Origin: Pseudomonadales bacterium
GTDB taxonomy: Bacteria > Pseudomonadota > Gammaproteobacteria > Pseudomonadales > Moraxellaceae
Reading direction: 5' to 3'
Length of the DNA stretch: 13,245 nucleotides
Assembly (NCBI GenBank): GCA_013043915.1
Contig: JABEVH010000187.1
Coordinates: forward strand, 1-13,245
Shown: piece after piece, positions 7,948 to 13,115 of the stretch
How positions within the stretch are numbered: the stretch's first letter is position 1
Layout: each line of letters starts with the position of its first letter
Made by a program: the position numbers and the translations under genes
The notes under the pieces: model-generated
Told to the model about the DNA's origin: nothing
What the model saw: the letters and a program-made list of their open reading frames with translations, nothing else
Database searches by the model: none

Positions 7948-9824
7948 GATGCACGCGGCAATGAACCCTGCTTGCGCAGGTGAATCAAAAGCAGGGAAAC
8001 TGCTGCGGGTGTCACACCTGGAATTCGGCCAGCCTGGGCTAGTGAATGAGGCTTGGCTTCGCGCAGTTTCTGCCTGACTTCATTGGAAAGACCCGATACC
8101 GACAGATAGTCAAAATCCTCAGGCAGACTCAGGTCTTCATGCTTACGCAACCTGGCAATATCTTCTGCCTGTCGATCGATATACCCCGCATACTTCGTGT
8201 GTATTTCCAATTGCTCGGCCACGATGGCATCGGTTTCCCGACCCATGACACCCAGCAAGTTTGACATGGTCACCCCGGGACGCCGCAGAAGCTCCAATAG
8301 GGCATATTCCCGACTCAGGATTTCCCCTGTGCATTCGTTCAGCGCCAGTGCTTCAGGGGTGTTGGGGTGCATGACCGTATCACGTAACCAGCGCGATTCT
8401 AGTTGCACCAAAGCCTGTTTACGATTGAACAACTCCCAGCGCTGTTCATCGACCACGCCCAACCCATAACCTACGGGGGTCAGACGCTCATCAGCATTGT
8501 CCTCGCGCAATTGCAGCCGATATTCCGCTCTTGATGTAAACATGCGGTAGGGCTCGCGCGTACCCAGGGTGATCAAGTCATCGACCATCACACCCAAATA
8601 GGCCTGATCCCGTGTTGGGAACCAAGGTTCGCGCTCTTGCGCCGATAAAGCTGCATTGATGCCTGCCAATAATCCCTGAGCTGCAGCTTCCTCATACCCT
8701 GTCGTTCCATTGATTTGTCCTGCCATGTACAGTCCTTGCAAACAACGGGACTCCAGGGTAGGCCGCAAGTCGCGAGGATCAAAAAAATCGTATTCGATAG
8801 CATAGCCAGGGCGCGTGATATGCGCGTTCTCCATACCGGGAATGGTACGCACTAACTGCTGCTGTACATCAAAAGGCAGGGACGTCGAGATGCCATTGGG
8901 ATAGATTTCCTGGGCATTTAGTCCTTCTGGCTCGAGGAATATCTGATGCGAAGACTTATCCGCAAAACGGTGAATCTTGTCTTCTATCGACGGACAATAT
9001 CGTGGTCCAACACCTTCTATCACCCCCGTATACATGGGGGAACGGTCAAGATTGGCACGTATGATGTCATGCGTTCGTTCATTGGTATAGGTCATGTGGC
9101 AGGGAACCTGACGTGGATGCCAGGATGCATCACCCATGAACGACATGACCGGGACCGGCGTATCTCCATGCTGTTCAGCCAATCGGGAAAAATCGATAGT
9201 ACGCCTGTCAATCCGAGGCGGCGTTCCCGTCTTCAGACGCCCCACACGCAGCGGAAGTTCACGCAAGCGCGCAGATAAACTGACCGCGGCAGGATCACCA
9301 GCGCGCCCACCCGGGTAGTGGCTCAACCCAACATGGAGCAAACCCGCCAAAAAGGTTCCAGCTGTTAATACGATGCTGCGGGCGTAAAATCTCAGGCCGC
9401 TTTGCGTGATCACACCTTCTATTCGATCGCCCGTCACGATGAGGTCATCGACCGCCTGCTGGAACAGGTGTAACCCTGGTTGGTTTTCCAGGATGTTACG
9501 AATGGCTGCCTTGTAAAGCACACGATCGGCCTGGGCTCGCGTAGCCCGCACTGCCGGCCCCTTGCGTGCATTCAAAACACGAAACTGGATACCCGCACGG
9601 TCTGTTGCCTGAGCCATGGCACCCCCCATGGCATCAATCTCGCGAACCAAATGGCTTTTGCCTATCCCACCAATAGCAGGGTTACAGCTCATTTGGCCCA
9701 GAGTTTCTATGTTGTGTGTCAACAACAGCGTCGCACAGCCTATACGGGCAGAGGCTAAAGCCGCCTCAGTGCCGGCATGGCCTCCACCAATGACGATGAC
9801 ATCGTACCGCTGGGAAAAATCCAT
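7944..9824 (-). CDS. mnmG: tRNA uridine-5-carboxymethylaminomethyl modification enzyme MnmG (GidA)
   Basis: FAD-dependent enzyme that, with the GTPase MnmE, modifies the wobble uridine (position 34) of certain tRNAs. From the ATG at 9824 the protein has 626 residues, the family length. The FAD loop VIGGGHAGTEAA is at 11-22 and GQMSCNPAIGGIGKS at 43-57. RYCPSIEDKI carries a conserved cysteine implicated in catalysis, and GLYMAGQINGTTGYEEAA is the second FAD segment. A TTG two codons upstream (9830) is possible, but AAGAG eight bases before the ATG suits the ATG better. It is first in the mnmG-rsmG-parA-parB-osmC cluster. Its partner mnmE, often adjacent upstream in Gammaproteobacteria, is not there. 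Confidence 0.97.
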   Translation of the reverse strand: MDFSQRYDVIVIGGGHAGTEAALASARIGCATLLLTHNIETLGQMSCNPAIGGIGKSHLVREIDAMGGAMAQATDRAGIQFRVLNARKGPAVRATRAQADRVLYKAAIRNILENQPGLHLFQQAVDDLIVTGDRIEGVITQSGLRFYARSIVLTAGTFLAGLLHVGLSHYPGGRAGDPAAVSLSARLRELPLRVGRLKTGTPPRIDRRTIDFSRLAEQHGDTPVPVMSFMGDASWHPRQVPCHMTYTNERTHDIIRANLDRSPMYTGVIEGVGPRYCPSIEDKIHRFADKSSHQIFLEPEGLNAQEIYPNGISTSLPFDVQQQLVRTIPGMENAHITRPGYAIEYDFFDPRDLRPTLESRCLQGLYMAGQINGTTGYEEAAAQGLLAGINAALSAQEREPWFPTRDQAYLGVMVDDLITLGTREPYRMFTSRAEYRLQLREDNADERLTPVGYGLGVVDEQRWELFNRKQALVQLESRWLRDTVMHPNTPEALALNECTGEILSREYALLELLRRPGVTMSNLLGVMGRETDAIVAEQLEIHTKYAGYIDRQAEDIARLRKHEDLSLPEDFDYLSVSGLSNEVRQKLREAKPHSLAQAGRIPGVTPAAVSLLLIHLRKQGSLPRAS

Positions 9825-10045
9825 GCCCAATACTCTTAACGGTGGAATAAACGCAAATGATTACCCTTCCCATTCAGCCCTTCTGGGCTACAAATCCAGC
9901 CATCACTCAGCAGGATTCCTCTTCTGAGGGAAACTATACCCAAACATGCACTAATCGCCACGTGCTGGAGCAAACATAATTTGATGTCGTCAGCTCAAGT
10001 TATCTGGGCATCACCGCATTTTACAGCAGCAACGGGGTCGGGTGG

Positions 10046-10073
10046 TATATACAACCAATATCACAAAAAACAA
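10046..10073 (-). promoter_or_regulatory. Candidate promoter for mnmG cluster
   Basis: On the minus strand TTGTTT (10068-10073) and TATATA (10046-10051) are 16 bases apart, matching sigma70 consensus at 3 and 4 of 6 positions. Use of this site would give a leader of about 215 bases before mnmG. The assignment is weak and based only on spacing and AT content; the TATAGT at 9933-9938 is an alternative. Confidence 0.25.
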
Positions 10074-10078
10074 TATCA
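10056..10078. repeat. 8-bp direct repeat CAATATCA
   Basis: CAATATCA occurs at 10056-10063 and again at 10071-10078, 15 bases apart start to start, overlapping the candidate mnmG promoter. It may be a tandem protein-binding site or chance in an AT-rich stretch. Confidence 0.3.
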
Positions 10079-10172
10079 GCGATACGTTTTATGGCTGGGC
10101 AACAGATCAGCACCTTCACGAGTTATTAGTTGCAGATGCGAGTACCCATGACATGGCTTTATTCGCTATGCC

Positions 10173-10799
10173 TCAAGGATGCGTGGGCCGCCATGCCATT
10201 GTGCCTAGCAGCACCAAACGGAGCTGTTTGACCAGTGCTTCTCGATAAGCTACCCGCCGCAGTTCATCCTGTTGATCAATTTCAAGCCATTCTCCTGCAG
10301 CGTTGGCTACCGAAGTCACTAAAAACCCTGCGACCATATCTACATCCTGGCGACGCATTTGGTTAAACAAAGGAAATCTCAACAAATCTGCAGCCAAATC
10401 CTGTGAAAACACATGTATTTCGCGGGCAATAGCATGCCGAATTACCGTTGAACCACCAAATCGCTCCCGTACTGCAAATCCAACTTCACGGTGGTTCATG
10501 GATACAAACTCCAGAAACACTTTGACGCTAGCACTGATAATCATATTGCCCGTTTGCAAATGCTGCCGGGCGCCGCGAACGAGTTGCCTCAATGTGGTAA
10601 TCGTCGACTCCACCAGTGCCAGTCCCAAATCATCCATACTTTCAAAGTGGCGATAAAAGGCTGTAGGTACAATGCCCGCCTCGCGAGTAACCTCACGCAA
10701 ACTGAGGCTGGCAAAACTCCTTCCTTCATCAAGCAACTTCAGGGCTGCATCCATCAGCGTATGTCGGGTTTGAAGTTTGCGTTCTACGCGCAAGGTCAT
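10173..10799 (-). CDS. fabR: TetR-family regulator, FabR-like (unsaturated fatty acid synthesis repressor)
   Basis: Probable repressor of unsaturated fatty acid synthesis genes (fabA/fabB or a desaturase), sensing the saturated/unsaturated acyl-CoA or acyl-ACP ratio. From the ATG at 10799 the protein has 208 residues. The N-terminal DNA-binding domain reads RSFASLSLREVTREAGIVPTAFYRHF (cited as RSFASLSLREV, then TREAGIVPTAFYRHF), the recognisable FabR/DesT version of the TetR helix-turn-helix. LGLALVESTITTLRQLVRGARQ and EFVSMNHREVGFAVRERFG follow as in FabR. GAGGAG lies nine bases upstream. A second in-frame ATG at 10844, behind a very strong GGGGGGAGG, would add 15 residues, so the true start is uncertain. 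Family membership is firm; the targets are inferred. Confidence 0.85.
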   Translation of the reverse strand: MTLRVERKLQTRHTLMDAALKLLDEGRSFASLSLREVTREAGIVPTAFYRHFESMDDLGLALVESTITTLRQLVRGARQHLQTGNMIISASVKVFLEFVSMNHREVGFAVRERFGGSTVIRHAIAREIHVFSQDLAADLLRFPLFNQMRRQDVDMVAGFLVTSVANAAGEWLEIDQQDELRRVAYREALVKQLRLVLLGTMAWRPTHP

Positions 10800-10898
10800 G
10801 ACGGTCAACTCCTCATTACCCCAGGCAGCAACAGAGCCAAGCATCATCTTACCTCCCCCCTGATGATCAGCCACCGCCCAAGAGTTTATTTCATTATT

Positions 10899-10927
10899 GT
10901 GATAGAAAAGGACATTTAGAGTATCAA
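10899..10927 (-). promoter_or_regulatory. Candidate promoter of fabR-like gene
   Basis: On the minus strand, -35 TTGATA (10922-10927, 5 of 6 to consensus) and -10 TATCAC (10899-10904, 4 of 6) are exactly 17 bases apart. Predicted start is near 10892, about 95 bases before the 10799 ATG and about 48 before the 10844 ATG. A 20-bp palindrome lies just upstream. Confidence 0.5.
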
Positions 10928-10942
10928 ATAAGGCCTCTGTTC

Positions 10943-10962
10943 GAAAGCACAACTGTGCTTTC
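10943..10962. promoter_or_regulatory. Perfect 20-bp dyad upstream of fabR-like promoter
   Basis: GAAAGCAC, spacer aact, GTGCTTTC: eight perfect pairs. A T-A pair continues one base further out on each side after one mismatch. Neither strand has a T-run after it, so it is not an intrinsic terminator. Lying about 15 bases upstream of the -35 TTGATA, it is placed like an operator or activator site. It does not resemble the FabR-like site at 10986, so a different protein is suspected. Confidence 0.5.
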
Positions 10963-10985
10963 AAAAATACCGCCCATCCGATTAC

Positions 10986-11003
10986 AGTGTACATATGTTG
11001 ACT
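10986..11003. promoter_or_regulatory. Putative FabR/DesT-type operator
   Basis: AGTGTACATATGTTGACT is an 18-bp imperfect palindrome (7 of 9 half-site positions pair; AGTnnACAT/ATGTnnACT). From memory, FabR and DesT bind 18-bp palindromes of the form AGTGnACnnnTGTTnACT, which this resembles closely. It stands between the fabR-like gene and the divergent small gene, the expected place for an autoregulatory site. The dyad is seen directly; the binding protein is inferred. Confidence 0.55.
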
Positions 11004-11117
11004 AAAAGTCGCCTATTATGGCATTTTGTACGCCTATATTCTCTTATTTAGCGTTCATTTGCGAAAATTCAGCTAAAACATGGGGAAACTACAACAAATT
11101 TTTGACTAGGTATGTTG

Positions 11118-11133
11118 GCATTAAGCTGAATGC
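11118..11133. promoter_or_regulatory. 16-bp near-perfect palindrome, possible operator
   Basis: GCATTAAGCTGAATGC: GCATT and AATGC pair perfectly and the centre AGCT is self-complementary, with one mismatched pair (A/G). The size and symmetry suit a dimeric regulator. It sits about 205 bases upstream of the small gene, directly after one TATGTTG copy at 11111-11117. Confidence 0.4.
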
Positions 11134-11161
11134 TCCCTATCTATCTAGGCAAGGACTTTAA

Positions 11162-11290
11162 ACATATGTTGTCTTTGGGGAAAATGTATATCAGCAATTT
11201 TTGGGGTAGATATTTGCTAGGTTAGTTCTACGGTATGTACTTTGCTGTAACACGGTCTAGCTATCATCTTTAATCCCCAACAACATAAGT
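11162..11290. repeat. 129-bp imperfect inverted repeat (structured leader or paired binding sites)
   Basis: The left arm 11162-11180 reads ACATATGTTGT, ctt, TGGGG; the right arm 11275-11290 reads CCCCAACAACATAAGT. Removing the 3-base bulge, 15 of 16 positions pair. Nested inside, GATA-ttt-GCTAG-GTTA (11209-11224) pairs with TAAC-acggt-CTAGC-TATC (11248-11265), 13 pairs with two bulges. The right arm ends 47 bases before the small gene's ATG. It could be a folded 5' leader RNA, a decayed hairpin element (no target-site duplication seen), or two inverted protein sites, because each arm contains TATGTTG. Confidence 0.55.
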
Positions 11291-11307
11291 AGTGTGTTCT
11301 ATTTACT

Positions 11308-11322
11308 CCCTGTCAATCAGGG
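11308..11322 (+). other. Hairpin just before the ribosome site of the 97-residue gene
   Basis: CCCTG, loop tcaat, CAGGG: a perfect 5-bp stem ending four bases before the GAGGTG ribosome site (11327-11332). It could modulate translation together with the larger upstream inverted repeat. There is no T-run, so it is not a terminator. Confidence 0.4.
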
Positions 11323-11337
11323 CATCGAGGTGACATC

Positions 11338-11631
11338 ATGGCATTACTACAACAGATTGAAGCTATCAAGGACCTGCTGCAGGAGTCTGTAGAGCGTGGT
11401 TCGCGTATGGTAGAGGGTATCCACCAAGTTGTTGAGGACACCATCGTACAAACGGTAGGCCTTGAAGACCAAGCCGCTGTTCAGGCCTATCGCACCAGGG
11501 TTGCCCATATTTATGAAAGTATACGTTTAATTAACCAAAAACTTGGTGATGCCGCCAGCGAGATTTTCGAAGTTATCGAAGATCAGGCCCAAGTCGATAA
11601 AATCGTCAAAGAAAAGCAGAAACTTGATTGA
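11338..11631 (+). CDS. Small all-helical protein of unknown function, possibly phasin-like
   Basis: The function is not recognised with confidence. The 97-residue protein has no Cys, Trp or Pro, only one Phe, and many charged residues, and is expected to be almost fully helical. Hydrophobic residues fall at three- to four-residue spacing (L3, I7, I10, L14, V18, V25, I28, V32, I36; then V48, Y51, V55, I58, I62, I65, L69, I76, V79), giving two amphipathic helices joined near G41. There is no signal peptide or membrane span. HIYESIRLINQKLG loosely recalls small phasin-type proteins (Y-x-x-I-R-x-x-N), an impression from memory. GAGG lies seven bases before the ATG. It is the only plus-strand gene here, divergent from the fabR-like gene, and its last 26 bases overlap bufC. 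Confidence 0.85.
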   Translation: MALLQQIEAIKDLLQESVERGSRMVEGIHQVVEDTIVQTVGLEDQAAVQAYRTRVAHIYESIRLINQKLGDAASEIFEVIEDQAQVDKIVKEKQKLD

Positions 11632-12265
11632 TGGCAGCGGCACTTAGCCAGCGCTTGCCTGCAAAGTAAGCCAGATTTATCTGGTCCTCCGGCTCGGGGA
11701 CTTGATCCATGGTCAGTGGTTGCAAGCGACCCAGGCTCGCGTGGTGCAACTGTTCAACAGGTTCGGCGGTGATGTTGTCACCTTGTCTTGCCAGGACCCA
11801 ATACCCATGAGTCGGTAATTGGGTTAGCGAGGCTTGGTCCTGCCAGCCACGTAAATCCCAGGCGCTATCGATCCATTGAAGATCCGGACGTAACCACCCT
11901 GCAGGATTGATATCATCAGCCAGCCAGGCATGATGCATGGCCAAATCCCATCGCACCAAATCAGCTAGCCAGCCAAATTCGCCCAATTCAGGAAGTGTCG
12001 TTACCCATGCGGGAAGATCGCTGCCTTGATTCATTAAATTGGCTTGCTGCGCAGGATTCGCATCGCAATATGCCAGCAGCATACCTGTGGCTGCTTGCTC
12101 ACCCATGATCTTTTCCAGCGCAGGGAAGATCTGTTTTAAGGCATCCAGGCGATTATATCGCTGGGTGCGGTGATAGATGGCATAGCCTGGATCCTCACCC
12201 AATCGAATGGCCGCAGCCATCTCAGATTGCCAGCCCTCAAGGTCGCTAAAGCAGTTTTTCAGCAC
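11606..12265 (-). CDS. bufC: Bufferin maturation partner protein (DUF2063, BufC/HvfC type)
   Basis: Putative DNA-binding domain (DUF2063) family protein. In characterised bufferin and HvfABC systems this partner works with the DUF692 iron enzyme to modify the precursor peptide. The protein has 219 residues, toward the short end of the family. The N-terminal DUF2063 signature is seen at about 30-80: YHRTQRYNRLDALKQIFPAL, then GEQAATGMLLAYCDANP, followed by LGEFGWLADLVRWDLAMHHAW (95-115). The rest is a variable C-terminal domain. The start is GTG with AGAGG six bases upstream, overlapping the end of bufB by 20 bases, so translation is coupled. Its 3' end runs 26 bases into the convergent 97-residue gene. 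The often-linked DoxX gene (bufD) is not adjacent. Confidence 0.9.
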   Translation of the reverse strand: MLKNCFSDLEGWQSEMAAAIRLGEDPGYAIYHRTQRYNRLDALKQIFPALEKIMGEQAATGMLLAYCDANPAQQANLMNQGSDLPAWVTTLPELGEFGWLADLVRWDLAMHHAWLADDINPAGWLRPDLQWIDSAWDLRGWQDQASLTQLPTHGYWVLARQGDNITAEPVEQLHHASLGRLQPLTMDQVPEPEDQINLAYFAGKRWLSAAAINQVSAFL

Positions 12266-13049
12266 GTTGCACCTCTTGCATAAGATCCTCCAAAGGCGGT
12301 AAAGCGGTATCCCGTTCCAGCAGCACCGGCACTGACCCCAGTCTTTGAATAGCCTGTTCTAATAGACTCCATACTTCTTCACTCACAGCCGACCCATGCG
12401 TGTCTACACAGGATCCATCCGGCTCTTCGCTGTAGCCTGCTATGTGTATTTCACTGACTATGCCCAACGGTAAATTTTGGATAAAGGCGTATGGATCATC
12501 GCCGTGATTTCGACGATTAACCTCAAGATTGTTAACATCAAGCAGCAAGCTGCAACCCGTGCGCCTTACCAGCTCAGTCAGCATCTGCAACTCTGACATC
12601 TCAGAAAAAGGACTCTGCATGTAACGCGTAATATGTTCGATGGCTATGGAACATCCTAATACATTCTGAGTCTGATCCACATGTTCAACCATGCAGGCTA
12701 GCGCTGCTTCTGTCATGGGTAGAGGCAGAAGATCATGAATTACCCCATGCCGGTCACGGTTCCAGCATAAATGCTCCGATACCTGGGCAGGTTTTACATC
12801 ATCAATGAGATGCTTTAGTTGGCTTAAATGTGCTAAGTCCAGAGGAACTGCCGATCCCAGCCCAAGTCCTACGCCGTGCAAACTGATAGGATAATCTTCC
12901 CTGATTTTTAATAAGCCGGCCCGACGCGGCCCACCACAGAAATAGTTCTCACTGTGCACCTCCAGCCAAGCAACCTCAGGGTGTCCCTCGGTAAAAGCAT
13001 CCATATAGAGATCACGTAATCCCAGTCCGGCATGTGCAGGTAAACTCAT
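12246..13049 (-). CDS. bufB: DUF692/MNIO multinuclear iron oxidative enzyme (BufB/HvfB type)
   Basis: Member of the multinuclear non-heme iron oxidative family (DUF692, TIM-barrel), whose members oxidise cysteines of peptide substrates to heterocycles; here the substrate should be the adjacent BufA. The protein has 267 residues, slightly short for the family. Likely metal and catalytic motifs: EVHSENY (30-36), SLHGVGLGLGS with His58, SEHLCW (91-96), Glu138 in IEHIT, LLLDVNNLEVNRRNHG with Asp171, Asn174 and His182, EIHIAGY with His202, and DTHG (216-219). The unusual point is IEHIT, where relatives normally have IENxS. The ATG has GGAG seven bases upstream. It lies 66 bases after the bufA stop and overlaps bufC by 20 bases. 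Confidence 0.94.
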   Translation of the reverse strand: MSLPAHAGLGLRDLYMDAFTEGHPEVAWLEVHSENYFCGGPRRAGLLKIREDYPISLHGVGLGLGSAVPLDLAHLSQLKHLIDDVKPAQVSEHLCWNRDRHGVIHDLLPLPMTEAALACMVEHVDQTQNVLGCSIAIEHITRYMQSPFSEMSELQMLTELVRRTGCSLLLDVNNLEVNRRNHGDDPYAFIQNLPLGIVSEIHIAGYSEEPDGSCVDTHGSAVSEEVWSLLEQAIQRLGSVPVLLERDTALPPLEDLMQEVQRAEKLL

Positions 13050-13061
13050 CAGAATTCTCCA

Positions 13062-13082
13062 GGGCGGGTTGAGTGCCCGCCC
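13062..13082 (-). other. GC-rich hairpin between bufA and bufB
   Basis: Perfect 7-bp stem GGGCGGG/CCCGCCC with a 7-base loop. It ends about two bases before the GGAG ribosome site of bufB. In the direction of transcription no T-run follows, so full termination is unlikely; mRNA protection of bufA or reduced bufB translation is more plausible. On the plus strand CTGTTTT follows the stem, but no plus-strand gene leads into it. Confidence 0.6.
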
Positions 13083-13094
13083 CTGTTTTCATAT

Positions 13095-13108
13095 GGACTA
13101 TTGAGTCC
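13095..13108 (-). other. Second hairpin after the bufA stop
   Basis: GGACT, loop, AGTCC: a 5-bp perfect stem with a 4-base loop, seven bases after the bufA stop codon. Together with the larger stem at 13062-13082 it fills most of the 66-base gap and supports a processing or differential-expression role. Confidence 0.4.
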
Positions 13109-13115
13109 GTACCTT

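Larger units (their letters stand above)
9825..10172. other. Intergenic region between fabR-like gene and mnmG
   Basis: No credible gene lies in these 348 bases. A small hairpin AGCCC/GGGCT with a 4-base loop (9876-9889) falls in the mnmG leader. A second weak -10-like TATAGT (minus, 9933-9938) has no good -35. Further up are a weak promoter candidate (10046-10073) and an 8-bp direct repeat (10056-10078). No stem plus T-run terminator was found for the upstream fabR-like gene, so read-through into mnmG cannot be excluded. No cluster of DnaA boxes was seen. Confidence 0.55.
11004..11337. other. AT-rich regulatory region upstream of the 97-residue gene
   Basis: No open reading frame of note lies here. 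The stretch is clearly more AT-rich than the flanking coding sequence. It holds four CTAG tetranucleotides (11106, 11145, 11217, 11257), three of the four TATGTTG motifs of the region, a 16-bp palindrome, the 129-bp inverted repeat and a hairpin before the ribosome site. No convincing sigma70 -35/-10 pair was found for the plus strand; a GG-N10-GC sigma54-like match at 11203-11218 is weak. Confidence 0.6.

Noticed and set aside
9874..9903. Possible 9-codon leader peptide before mnmG (minus strand)
   Set aside because: The nearest ribosome-like site is 14 bases from the ATG, too far, and nothing about the peptide suggests a role.
9955..9965. CACGTG core as a parS site
   Set aside because: Only the central six bases match; the flanking TGTTT and AAACA arms are absent.
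10042..10248. 68-codon plus-strand frame in the mnmG/fabR gap
   Set aside because: Its GTG start has no good ribosome site and its second half is antisense to the fabR-like gene.
11203..11218. Sigma54-like promoter (GG-N10-GC with TTGC) upstream of the 97-residue gene
   Set aside because: Only the core GG and TTGCT match; GG-N10-GC occurs often by chance, and the bases also belong to the inverted repeat.
11162..11290. Insertion sequence or MITE with terminal inverted repeats
   Set aside because: No target-site duplication or transposase remnant is visible and no second copy is in the window; it was kept only as an inverted repeat of open origin.
11671..11684. CCAGATTTATCTGG dyad after the 97-residue gene as its terminator
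   Set aside because: No T-run follows, and it lies inside bufC coding sequence, which explains it.
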